A stretch of 64,000 nt of DNA from Azoarcus sp031555955 (GTDB lineage: Bacteria > Pseudomonadota > Gammaproteobacteria > Burkholderiales > Rhodocyclaceae). Below are positions 1 to 7,604 of this stretch, one piece after another; the stretch's first letter is position 1; every line of letters begins with the position of its first letter. The position numbers were made by a program, and so were the translations under genes. The stretch lies in contig JAVBTY010000025.1 of the NCBI GenBank assembly GCA_031555955.1, positions 46,845-110,844 on the forward strand, given 5' to 3'. The notes beneath the pieces were generated by a model that saw only the letters and a list, made by a program, of their open reading frames with translations, was not told the origin of the DNA and searched no databases.

Positions 1-1
1 C

Positions 2-829
2 AACGGTGATCCGCTCAACGGCAACCGTCCGCGCGCGGGTTACGACGGCTATGGCGAAATCACCGATGTCTGCCTGAAGCGCAAACTGCGTGACCGTCTG
101 CAGGAGCTGGGCGAAGCTATCTTCGTACAGTCTGATGACCGCAAAAACGATGACGCCAGAAGTCTGCAATCCCGCGCCAGCGCCGTACTTGGTGAGAAGC
201 TTGGTTCGGACGAAACCCGTCAGATCGCGTGCAGCACCTGGTTCGACGTACGCGCTTTCGGACAGCTTTTCGCTTACAAGGCGCCGAAAAAGAAAGCCGC
301 CAAAAAAGGCGAAAGCGAAGAGGGCGCCAGTGAAGGCGACAGCGGCATTTCCATCGCTATCCGTGGTCCGGTCACCGTTCAGTCCGCTTTTAGTCTGCAG
401 CCGGTCGAGATTACCAGCACCCAGATCACCAAAAGCGTTAGCGGCGAAGATCCCAAAGAGGGCAAAAACCGCGCCTCCGACACCATGGGCATGAAGCACC
501 GTGTCGATCAGGCAATCTATGCTTTCTACGGCAGCATGAACCCGCAACTGGCGGAGCGCACAGCTTTTTCCGATGAGGATGCCGGAAAAATCAAGGCGGC
601 GTTGCCACGGCTGTTCGAAAACGATGCGTCGTCCGCCAGACCGGAAGGCAGCATGGAGGTGCTCAAGGTCATATGGTGGCAGCATGGCAGCAAGGCCGGA
701 CAGTATTCTTCGGCCAAGGTGCACCAGTCGCTGCGTGAGCGGCTGAGCGCCCAGGATGGCAGCTTCAGCGAAGAAGAGCTGAAAAACGCCTTGTCCGGGC
801 TGAAACCTGAAATTATCCCCGGGTTTTGA
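2..829 (+). CDS. cas7: Type I-C CRISPR-associated protein Cas7 (Csd2), 5' end outside the window
   Basis: C-terminal 275 residues of the type I-C Cas7/Csd2 backbone subunit, which polymerises along the crRNA in the Cascade effector. The frame is open from base 2. Visible family signatures are NGDPLNGNRPR at the left edge, then TDVCLKRKLRD, STWFDVRAFGQLFAY, IRGPVTVQSAFSLQPVEIT and MGMKHRVDQAIYAFYGS, ending KPEIIPGF. Between the last two blocks of the RNA-binding fold there is a Lys- then Glu/Ser-rich insertion (about bases 278-346) that looks like a disordered loop. The gene uses more A/T-ending codons (aaa, gaa, gat, agc) than its neighbours, which fits horizontal acquisition. In canonical I-C loci cas4-cas1-cas2 follow cas7; here an unrelated hydrolase follows 92 bases later. 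Upstream cas3, cas5 and cas8c, if present, lie outside the window. Confidence 0.93.
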   Translation, partial: NGDPLNGNRPRAGYDGYGEITDVCLKRKLRDRLQELGEAIFVQSDDRKNDDARSLQSRASAVLGEKLGSDETRQIACSTWFDVRAFGQLFAYKAPKKKAAKKGESEEGASEGDSGISIAIRGPVTVQSAFSLQPVEITSTQITKSVSGEDPKEGKNRASDTMGMKHRVDQAIYAFYGSMNPQLAERTAFSDEDAGKIKAALPRLFENDASSARPEGSMEVLKVIWWQHGSKAGQYSSAKVHQSLRERLSAQDGSFSEEELKNALSGLKPEIIPGF

Positions 830-920
830 TAGCCGCACGACGGATGGAGAGTAGCCGCAGGTTGCGCTCCGTCCCGCGTGGCGGGTTGCCCGTTCTGGAT
901 GCCAGACGCCGGGAGCTGTC

Positions 921-1613
921 ATGACCGGGGTCGTGATTCTCCCCGGACTGGATGGCGCGGCGGTTCTTCGGGAACCGTTCTGCGCGCATCTGCGGAGGCT
1001 GGGCGTTCCGGCGCGGGCGATTGCTTATCCGGCCGATCTGGCGTCCGGTTACGGGGAACTGGAATCTTTCGTCCGGCCCCGGCTGCCTGCGGACCGGCCG
1101 TTCGTGCTGCTGGGCGAATCCTTTTCCGGACCGCTGGCGATCCGGATCGCCGCCCGCGCTCCGGCCGGGCTTGCCGGGCTGGTTCTTTCCACGACTTTCG
1201 CCGGATCGCCCGTACCGCTGTCCCGGCTGCTGGCGGCGCTGGCCCGGTTCGCGCCCGCCCGGCTGCCGGAGGTTGCGCTGTCGTGGCTGCTGCTGGGCCG
1301 CCAGACTACGCCGGAACAGCTGTGTTCCATGCGGGATGTGCTTGGCGCGGTCAGCCCCGCCGTGCTCCGTGCAAGGGCCGTCGCCGCCCTGCAGGCCGAT
1401 GTCGCGGCGCTGCTTCCAGCGGTTTCCGTCCCGGCGCTCTGTCTGCGGGCGACGCATGACCGTCTGCTGGCCGGATCTGCCCAGCGTGCGCTTATGAACG
1501 GCCTGCCCCGTGCCCGCATGCTTGAGGCGCCAGGGCCGCATTGCCTGCTGCAAACGGCTGCCGGGCTGTGCGCCCGGGCGGTTGCGGATTTCTGCGCGGA
1601 TCTGGTTCCCTGA
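921..1613 (+). CDS. alpha/beta hydrolase
   Basis: A 230-residue alpha/beta-hydrolase-fold protein. The nucleophile elbow GESFSG places the serine at residue 67; a plausible acid is Asp180 (ATHD) and the base His207 (GPHCLL), so the triad looks intact. The N-terminus (VVILPGLDG) is the usual first strand plus oxyanion region. No signal peptide or membrane segment is seen, so it should be cytosolic. The start ATG has a GGGAG ribosome site about 6 bases upstream. Small family members act as esterases or thioesterases, but nothing here fixes the substrate. Base composition is typical of the chromosome, marking the boundary with the preceding cas gene. Confidence 0.8.
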   Translation: MTGVVILPGLDGAAVLREPFCAHLRRLGVPARAIAYPADLASGYGELESFVRPRLPADRPFVLLGESFSGPLAIRIAARAPAGLAGLVLSTTFAGSPVPLSRLLAALARFAPARLPEVALSWLLLGRQTTPEQLCSMRDVLGAVSPAVLRARAVAALQADVAALLPAVSVPALCLRATHDRLLAGSAQRALMNGLPRARMLEAPGPHCLLQTAAGLCARAVADFCADLVP

Positions 1614-1726
1614 CTGCCCGCCTGTATTGATGCCTGCCTGCCGCCCATGGCGCGCGGATGTGGCTGCGGCAGACGGGGGGCTGCTACACTCGCGCGGCCA
1701 TTGCCGATGGAGCGCGCCGAACCGTC

Positions 1727-2650
1727 ATGAGCCTGCTTTCCGCCCTGCGCCGCCTGTTCGCGCCCGCGCCGCAGCCCGCCGCACCCGAGCCGCCCGCCGC
1801 GCAGCCGCGCCTGCGCAGCGTGCAGTGCATTGGCCCGCATGGACTGCACCGCATGGCGTATGCCGAATGGGGCGATCCGCGCAACCCGCGGGTGCTGGCG
1901 TGCGTGCACGGGCTGACGCGCAACGGGCGCGATTTTGACGATTTCGCGCGCGCCATGAGCGGGCATTACCGCATCGTCTGCCCCGATGTCGCGGGCCGTG
2001 GCCGCAGCGACTGGCTGGGGGTGAAAGAGGATTACGGCTTTCCGCTTTACATCGCCGACATGGTGACGCTGATCGCGCGGCTGGACGCGGACGAGGTGCA
2101 TTGGGTCGGCACCTCGATGGGCGGGCTCATCGGCATGATGCTCGCGGGCCTGCCCCATTCGCCCGTTACGCGTCTGGTGCTGAACGATATTGGCCCGGCG
2201 ATTACCGCCGCCGCGCTGCGGCGCATTGGCGAATACGTGGGTAACGCGCCGGAGTTCGCGGCGATGGAGGCGGTTGAAGCCTATCTGCGCGAGGTGAATG
2301 CCTCCTTCGGCCCGCTCACCGCCGCGCAATGGCGGCACCTTGCCCGGTATTCGGCGGGGCCGGCCGAAGGTGGTTTCGCGATGCTGTACGACCCGGGTAT
2401 TGGCGATGTTTTCCGCCAGACGCCGCTCATCGCGGATATCGACCTGTGGCAGGTTTACGACCGCATCGCCTGCCCGGTGCTGGCCGTGCGCGGCGCGCAG
2501 TCCGATCTGCTCGAACCCGCCGTGCTGCGTGCAATGACGGAGCGCGGGCCGCGCGCGCGGGCGGTGGAATTCGCGGGCGTCGGCCATGCGCCGATGCTGA
2601 TGGACGAGGCGCAGATCGCCGCGGTGCGGGCGTTTCTGCTCGAACCGTGA
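1727..2650 (+). CDS. alpha/beta hydrolase
   Basis: A 307-residue alpha/beta hydrolase of the haloperoxidase/lipase-like class. It shows the oxyanion segment CVHGLTRNGRDF, PDVAGRGRSDW after strand 4, the nucleophile elbow GTSMGG (Ser130), an acid near RGAQSDLLEP and the catalytic histidine in GVGHAPML. The start MSLLSALRRLF was chosen over an upstream in-frame ATG at 1658 because a GGAGCG ribosome site lies just ahead of it and the longer N-terminus is not family-like. Residues 12-28 are Pro/Ala-rich, a probable linker. The next gene begins 16 bases after the stop, suggesting co-transcription. Substrate unknown. Confidence 0.8.
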   Translation: MSLLSALRRLFAPAPQPAAPEPPAAQPRLRSVQCIGPHGLHRMAYAEWGDPRNPRVLACVHGLTRNGRDFDDFARAMSGHYRIVCPDVAGRGRSDWLGVKEDYGFPLYIADMVTLIARLDADEVHWVGTSMGGLIGMMLAGLPHSPVTRLVLNDIGPAITAAALRRIGEYVGNAPEFAAMEAVEAYLREVNASFGPLTAAQWRHLARYSAGPAEGGFAMLYDPGIGDVFRQTPLIADIDLWQVYDRIACPVLAVRGAQSDLLEPAVLRAMTERGPRARAVEFAGVGHAPMLMDEAQIAAVRAFLLEP

Positions 2651-2666
2651 CGGAAAAAAGCGGGCA

Positions 2667-3362
2667 ATGAACATACTCGACAGTCTTTTCTCCACCGCCT
2701 CCGCGCTCGATGCGGTCGCGCTGCTGTGGTTTCTTTCCGCCTGGGTGGGCTACGGCTGGTTTTCCGAGCGCAGCCGCTGGGCCGGGGGCGGGCTGCAGGG
2801 TGTCAGCCGCCGCTACCGCATGGACTGGGCGCGGCAGCTGCTCGGGCGCGAGATGCGCATGGCCGACGCCGCCCTGGTCGGCAACCTGATGCAGAGCGTG
2901 TCTTTTTACGCCAACACCACGATTTACGTCATTGCCGGGCTGCTCGCCCTGCTCGGCACGCTCGACCAGGTGATGGGCCTTGCCGCCGACCTGCCTTTTG
3001 CCCGCCAGACCAGCCGCACGCTGTGGGAGCTGAAGCTGATCGTGCTGCTGGGCGTTTTCGTCGTCGCCTATTTCAAGTTCACCTGGTCGATCCGCCAGTT
3101 CAACCTGCTTTCCATCCTGATCGGCTGCAGCCCGAACAGCATGGAAGACGCCGAGGCCGAAGCCGCGGCGCAGCGCCTCGGAACCATCAACTCCCTGGCG
3201 GGCGACGAGTTTAACCGCGGCATCCGCGCCTACTATTTCGGCCTTGCCGCCGTCACCTGGTTTATCCAGCCGTGGTTTTTCATCACGCTCACCACGGCCA
3301 TTGTGATCGTGCTGTACCGGCGCGATTTCGTTTCGCCCACGCTGGCGGCGCTGAAGTCCTGA
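2667..3362 (+). CDS. DUF599 family inner-membrane protein
   Basis: A 231-residue polytopic membrane protein of the DUF599 family. Hydrophobic segments are seen near residues 12-32, 83-103, 125-145 and 195-220. Family-typical stretches include RRYRMDWARQLLGREMRM and LMQSVSFYANTTIYVIAGL. The function of DUF599 proteins is not known. It closely follows the preceding hydrolase and is separated from acuI by about 100 bases containing a short GC-rich inverted repeat without a T-run. Confidence 0.82.
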   Translation: MNILDSLFSTASALDAVALLWFLSAWVGYGWFSERSRWAGGGLQGVSRRYRMDWARQLLGREMRMADAALVGNLMQSVSFYANTTIYVIAGLLALLGTLDQVMGLAADLPFARQTSRTLWELKLIVLLGVFVVAYFKFTWSIRQFNLLSILIGCSPNSMEDAEAEAAAQRLGTINSLAGDEFNRGIRAYYFGLAAVTWFIQPWFFITLTTAIVIVLYRRDFVSPTLAALKS

Positions 3363-3465
3363 AACGGCGTGCTGGCGCAGGGCGGGCGTATTCACAGGCT
3401 TGCAGCCCGCCTGTAAAAACGGCTTCGTAGCGGCTGTTCCATATCCCAAAAAGGAGACGTACCAG

Positions 3466-4449
3466 ATGTTCAAGGGAATCCGTATCGACAAGGATGAGAC
3501 CGGCTACCGCGTCGCGCTTGCTGATTTTGACGAAGCCGCGCTGCCCGCGGGCGATGTCACCGTGCGCGTCGCTTACTCCACCCTCAACTACAAGGACGCG
3601 CTGGCGCTTACCGGGAAATCGCCTATCGCGCGTATTTCGCCGCTGATTCCTGGCATTGACCTCGCGGGAACGGTGGAGCACAGCGCCCACCCCGATTACC
3701 GCGCGGGCGATGCCGTGGTGCTCAACGGCTGGGGTGTGGGCGAAGGCCACTGGGGCGGGCTGGCGCAGAAAGCGCGGCTGAAAGGCGAGTGGCTGGTGCC
3801 GCTGCCCGCCGCCTTCTCGCCGCGCCAGGCGATGGCGATCGGCACCGCCGGTTATACCGCGATGCTGTGCGTGCTCGCGCTCGAACGCCACGGCGTGACG
3901 CCGGACAAGGGCGAGATTCTCGTTACCGGCGCGGCGGGCGGCGTTGGCAGCGTCGCCATCTCCGTGCTTGCCCGGCTCGGCTATACCGTTGTTGCCTCCA
4001 CCGGCCGGGCGGCCGAGGCGGATTACCTGAAAAGCCTCGGTGCGGCCGAAGTGCTCGACCGCGCGCAGCTCTCCGCGCCCGGAAAGCCGCTCGCCCGGGA
4101 ACGCTGGGCGGGCGCGGTCGATACCGTTGGCAGCCATACGCTGGCCAACGTATGCGCGGCGACCCGCTATCGCGGCGTTGTGGCTGCCTGCGGCCTGGCG
4201 CAGGGGATGGACCTCCCCGCTTCCGTCGCGCCGTTCATCCTGCGCGGCGTGACCCTGGCGGGCATCGATAGCGTGATGTGCCCGCGCGCGGAGCGGCTGC
4301 TGGCGTGGCAGCGCCTGGCGACGGATCTCGACCCCGCGCACCTCGATCTGATGGTGCGTGAAATTCCGCTGGCCGAAGCCATCCCCGTGGCCGCCGACCT
4401 GATCGCGGGCAAGGTGCGCGGGCGGCTGGTGGTGGATGTAAACCGCTGA
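3466..4449 (+). CDS. acuI: acrylyl-CoA reductase (NADPH), YhdH/AcuI family
   Basis: A zinc-independent medium-chain dehydrogenase/reductase of 327 residues in the YhdH/AcuI branch, which reduces acrylyl-CoA to propionyl-CoA with NADPH and so detoxifies acrylyl-CoA. Evidence: the N-terminal catalytic domain with STLNYKDALALTGK and PGIDLAGTVE, the GWGVGEGHWGGLAQ segment, and the nucleotide-binding loop VTGAAGGVGSVAISVLA. It ends GKVRGRLVVDV, as family members do. The start has AAGGAG 9 bases upstream; an upstream in-frame ATG at 3400 lacks one. No DMSP or propionate genes are adjacent, so a general detoxification role is inferred. Confidence 0.88.
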   Translation: MFKGIRIDKDETGYRVALADFDEAALPAGDVTVRVAYSTLNYKDALALTGKSPIARISPLIPGIDLAGTVEHSAHPDYRAGDAVVLNGWGVGEGHWGGLAQKARLKGEWLVPLPAAFSPRQAMAIGTAGYTAMLCVLALERHGVTPDKGEILVTGAAGGVGSVAISVLARLGYTVVASTGRAAEADYLKSLGAAEVLDRAQLSAPGKPLARERWAGAVDTVGSHTLANVCAATRYRGVVAACGLAQGMDLPASVAPFILRGVTLAGIDSVMCPRAERLLAWQRLATDLDPAHLDLMVREIPLAEAIPVAADLIAGKVRGRLVVDVNR

Positions 4450-4590
4450 AAAACCGCTGGGTGCGGCTTCTTGCGGAGATTTTTACGGAAACAGCCGACG
4501 GCCAGGTGAGAACCGGCCGCCGGTTTCGTTAGAATTCCGCCTTTGCGCCGCGCTGGCGGCATCCAATCCCGCGATTTCGAGGACATCCCC

Positions 4591-6039
4591 GTGAAGTACA
4601 TCTCTACCCGCGGCCATGCTGGCCAGCCGGAAAACCCCGGGTTTTGCGACATCCTGCTGGGCGGTCTCGCGCCGGACGGCGGACTGTACCTGCCCGAAAG
4701 CTATCCCCGCGTTTCGCGCGCGGAGCTGGATGCCTGGCGCACGCTTTCTTATGCCGATCTCGCCTTCGCCATCCTGTCAAAATTCATTACCGACATTCCG
4801 GCGGCCGATCTTGCGGCGATCTGCGCCAGAACCTACACCGCCGAAGTGTATTGCCACGCCCGCGCCGGTGACGACCCCGCCGACATTACCCCGGTGCGCT
4901 GGCTGGAACCGGGGCGGCTGGGCCTGCTGGAGCTTTCCAACGGGCCCACGCTCGCGTTCAAGGACATGGCCATGCAGTTGCTCGGCAACCTGTTCGAGTA
5001 CGTGCTGGCCAAGCGCGGCGAAACAATCAACATCCTCGGCGCGACCTCGGGCGATACCGGCTCCGCGGCCGAATACGCGATGCGCGGCAAGCGCGGCGTG
5101 CGCGTGTTCATGCTTTCGCCGCATGGTTTGATGAGCCCGTTCCAGCGCGCGCAGATGTATTCGCTTCAGGACGACAACATTTTCAATATCGCCGTCACCG
5201 GCATGTTCGACGATGCGCAGGACATCGTGAAGGCGGTGTCGAACGATCTCGCCTTCAAGGCGCGTCACAAGATCGGCGCGGTCAATTCGATCAACTGGGC
5301 GCGGGTGGCGGCGCAGATCGTGTATTACTTCAAGGGCTATTTCGCCGCCACGGCCAGCAACGACCAGCAGGTGGCCTTCTGCGTGCCCTCGGGCAACTTC
5401 GGCAACATCTGCGCGGGCCATATCGCCCGCCAGATGGGCCTGCCGGTGGCGAAGCTGATCCTCGCCACCAACGAAAACGACGTGCTCGACGAGTTCTTCC
5501 GCAGCGGCGTTTACCGTCCGCGCAAGGCGGCGGAAACCCATGTCACCTCCAGCCCGTCGATGGATATTTCCAAGGCGTCGAATTTCGAGCGCTTCGTGTT
5601 CGATCTCGCCGGACGCGATCCGGAAGTGGTGGCCGGGCTGTGGCGGCAGGTTGACGGCGGCGGCGCGTTCGATCTGTCGCAAACGCCCTGGTTCGCCCGC
5701 CTGCCGGAATTCGGCTTCACCTCTGGCCGCAGCACGCACGCCGACCGTCTGGCGACGATCCGCAAGGTGTTCGAGCGTTACGGCGTTGTCGTCGATACGC
5801 ATACCGCCGATGGCCTCAAGGTGGCCTTCGACCATGCCGGCAGCGTGCCTGGGGGCGTGCCGCTTCTGGTGCTGGAAACCGCGCTTCCGGCGAAATTCGC
5901 CGAAACCATCCGCGAGGCGCTGGGGCGTGATCCGGAACGCCCCGCCGATCTCGCGCACATCGAACAGTTGCCGCAGCGCGTCGAAGTGATGGCGCCGGAC
6001 GTTGAGGCAGTCAAGGCTTTCATCGCCGCGCGGGTATGA
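4591..6039 (+). CDS. thrC: threonine synthase
   Basis: Threonine synthase, PLP-dependent conversion of O-phosphohomoserine to threonine plus phosphate. It belongs to the long class (482 residues). It starts with the family N-terminus KYISTRGHAGQPENPGFCDI; the PLP lysine lies in NGPTLAFKDMAMQLLGN and the phosphate/PLP loop in GATSGDTGSAAEYAMRGK. VPSGNFGNICAGHIA and the ASNFERFVFDLAGRD segment are also typical. A GTG start at 4591, preceded by CGAGGA, fits the family; the in-frame ATG at 4543 adds 16 unlike residues. The usual partner genes hom and thrB are not in the window. Confidence 0.93.
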   Translation: MKYISTRGHAGQPENPGFCDILLGGLAPDGGLYLPESYPRVSRAELDAWRTLSYADLAFAILSKFITDIPAADLAAICARTYTAEVYCHARAGDDPADITPVRWLEPGRLGLLELSNGPTLAFKDMAMQLLGNLFEYVLAKRGETINILGATSGDTGSAAEYAMRGKRGVRVFMLSPHGLMSPFQRAQMYSLQDDNIFNIAVTGMFDDAQDIVKAVSNDLAFKARHKIGAVNSINWARVAAQIVYYFKGYFAATASNDQQVAFCVPSGNFGNICAGHIARQMGLPVAKLILATNENDVLDEFFRSGVYRPRKAAETHVTSSPSMDISKASNFERFVFDLAGRDPEVVAGLWRQVDGGGAFDLSQTPWFARLPEFGFTSGRSTHADRLATIRKVFERYGVVVDTHTADGLKVAFDHAGSVPGGVPLLVLETALPAKFAETIREALGRDPERPADLAHIEQLPQRVEVMAPDVEAVKAFIAARV

Positions 6040-6046
6040 AACCGCC

Positions 6047-6075
6047 GCGCGGGCGGCAGTGAAGTCCGCCCGCGC
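6047..6075 (+). terminator. GC-rich hairpin after thrC
   Basis: A perfect 10-bp stem (6047-6056 with 6066-6075, GCGCGGGCGG / CCGCCCGCGC) and 9-base loop begins 7 bases after the thrC stop. No clear T-run follows, so it may terminate weakly or stabilise the mRNA 3' end. Confidence 0.45.
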
Positions 6076-6174
6076 ACGGCGCGCCGGTTATTGGTATCGT
6101 TGCGCCCGTTCCGCTGCGCCGCCAGGCGATGCAGACGTTCCAGTTTGTTTGTTCTTTTATTACGGAGATTCAGA

Positions 6175-6516
6175 ATGAGCGGTATCCAGATTTTTGAACC
6201 GGCGCAGTGCGGTTGTTCGGGCGGATGCGGTGGCGGCGCGGCGGGGTTCGACGCGGACTTCGAGTGGGCCGCGCAGAATGGCGCGAAGATCGAACGCATC
6301 AGCCCGTCGCGGCAGCCGGCGGCGTTCGCCGAAAACATGGCGCTCCAGGCAGTCCTGGCCCGTTCCGGTTCCGATGCCCTGCCGCTGACGCTGGTGAATG
6401 GCGAGGTGGTGCTGACGGGCCGTTATCCCAGCCGTGACGAACTGGCGGGCTGGGGCGATATTTTCGAGAAGATGACCGCGCCGAAAGGCCATTGCTGCGG
6501 CTGCTGCGGCGGCTGA
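6175..6516 (+). CDS. ArsD-like arsenic-binding metallochaperone, stand-alone
   Basis: A 113-residue protein matching ArsD, the arsenical metallochaperone and weak repressor that normally hands As(III) to the ArsA ATPase. The conserved start is IQIFEPAQC. GAKIERISPSRQPAAFAEN and LPLTLVNGEVVLTGRYPSRDELAGW match the thioredoxin-like core. Metal ligands differ from the classic Cys12-Cys13-Cys18 set: here they are Cys12, Cys14 and Cys18. A second cluster, CCGCC, sits at the C-terminus. No arsR, arsA, arsB or arsC is near, so neither the partner nor the regulator is in sight. The start is the ATG with GGAG upstream; the longer in-frame ORF adds unlike residues. A strong hairpin lies about 70 bases past the stop. 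Confidence 0.8.
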   Translation: MSGIQIFEPAQCGCSGGCGGGAAGFDADFEWAAQNGAKIERISPSRQPAAFAENMALQAVLARSGSDALPLTLVNGEVVLTGRYPSRDELAGWGDIFEKMTAPKGHCCGCCGG

Positions 6517-6585
6517 ACGCCCGCGCTCCAGACACGTGGAGCCGCTCTGCTGTGACGCGGCTCCGCGTCTCCGGCTCCACGCGCC

Positions 6586-6612
6586 TCCGGCCCGCTCGGG
6601 CCGGAATGTTTT
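6586..6612 (+). terminator. Probable intrinsic terminator downstream of arsD-like gene
   Basis: Perfect 8-bp stem TCCGGCCC / GGGCCGGA with a 4-base GCTC loop (6586-6605), followed by ATGTTTT. A second, one-mismatch 12-bp hairpin lies just upstream (6534-6568). Confidence 0.5.
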
Positions 6613-6906
6613 CCACCACCAGACGGCGCGCGCTCAATACGCCCAGACGCTCCGCCGCCGCGTGCCGGACGAGCGGACCCGCATACGCGCCGGGCAGGCG
6701 TTCTTTCGCCAGCCAGACCCGCGGCAGTTTCCATAGCGTGTCGCGGAAGCGCCCATAAAAAAACGCGAAATGGCCGATTCCCGCCGGGCAGGGTGTTGCC
6801 CCTGGCTGCTGCGCGGCAGTCCTTATCCGGCAGGAATCCGGTTCGCCGTATCAGGGTTTTTCCGCATATATCACTTGACGGCAAACATCAACAGAGTGAC
6901 ACTAAT

Positions 6907-6925
6907 AGTAGCAATTATCATTACA
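6907..6925 (+). promoter_or_regulatory. Fur-box-like site upstream of ftrA
   Basis: The 19 bases AGTAGCAATTATCATTACA match 11 of 19 positions of the Fur consensus GATAATGATAATCATTATC, with the right half nearly complete. The site lies in an AT-rich island about 125 bases before ftrA. Bordetella ftrABCD is known to be iron/Fur regulated, which makes this placement plausible. A weak match alone would not be convincing. Confidence 0.42.
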
Positions 6926-7051
6926 GCAAGAGTATTCCTATGGCTACGCATGCGCGGCCGCACGGCCTGATCCGTGGGCCGGGGGTGTCCTGTTGATCCG
7001 TTCCGGCCAGCCCGCATGGGCGGCGGTTGTCCTGTTCTAATGGAGGTTTGC

Positions 7052-7603
7052 ATGTCTTTCCGTTTTCTGGCGGCGTCCGCCTTGCTGGGCGCGCTTTCTT
7101 TTTCCCCGTCCGCCCTGGCGATCGAATACCCCATCGGTTCGCCGCAGCAACGCTTTGGCATGGAGATCGCCGCGGTCTATCTGCAGCCGGTGGTGATGGA
7201 GCCGGAAGGGATGATGAAGAGCGCGGAAAGCTCGGATATCCACATCGAGGCGGATATTTCGGCGCTGGGCAATAACCCCAACGGTTTCGAGGAAGGCGCG
7301 TGGATTCCCTATCTGATCGTGAAGTATGAAATCGCCAGGGTTGGCGGCGGCGACAGCGAAAAGCTCAGCGGCGAGTTCATGCCCATGGTGGCCAACGATG
7401 GCCCGCACTATGGCGACAACGTCAAGCTGTTCGGGCCGGGCAAGTACACGGTGAAGTACACGATCCTGCCGCCGTCCGCGAACGCGCATGCCCACTTTGG
7501 CCGCCATACCGACCGGCTGACCGGGGTGCGCCCGTGGTTCAAGCCGTTCGAGGTGGAATATGAATTCACCTACGCCGGTATTGGCAAGAAGGGCGGGTAC
7601 TGA
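7052..7603 (+). CDS. ftrA: FtrA, periplasmic P19-type iron-binding protein
   Basis: A 183-residue periplasmic protein of the P19/Tp34/FtrA family, first component of the FtrABCD ferrous iron importer, where it binds Fe(II)/Cu before transfer to the permease. A signal peptide covers residues 1-22 (LALSFSP..ALA, cleavage before IEYPIG). Family metal-site motifs are present: SDIHIEADI, FMPMVANDGPHYGDN and FGRHTDRLTGV, supplying the expected His/Met ligands. The start has TGGAGG 6 bases upstream. Its stop is one base before the next ATG (porin), so the locus is translated as an operon. Fur-type control is suggested by the site at 6907-6925. Confidence 0.92.
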   Translation: MSFRFLAASALLGALSFSPSALAIEYPIGSPQQRFGMEIAAVYLQPVVMEPEGMMKSAESSDIHIEADISALGNNPNGFEEGAWIPYLIVKYEIARVGGGDSEKLSGEFMPMVANDGPHYGDNVKLFGPGKYTVKYTILPPSANAHAHFGRHTDRLTGVRPWFKPFEVEYEFTYAGIGKKGGY

Positions 7604-7604
7604 G

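Larger units (their letters stand above)
6517..7051. other. Intergenic region between arsD-like gene and ftrA
   Basis: About 535 bases without a convincing gene. The left half is GC-rich with two strong hairpins (6534-6568 and 6586-6605). A minus-strand frame across roughly 6540-6790 reads protein-like for about 60 residues (including RDTLWKLPRVWLAKERL) but has no good start and matches nothing I recognise; it could be gene debris. The right part (about 6865-6935) turns AT-rich, with TTGACG at 6875-6880 and a Fur-box-like sequence, and probably holds the ftr promoter. Confidence 0.5.

Noticed and set aside
1..921. CRISPR repeats expected near cas7
   Set aside because: No direct repeats of 25-40 bases with regular spacing were seen to the right of cas7 or elsewhere in the window.
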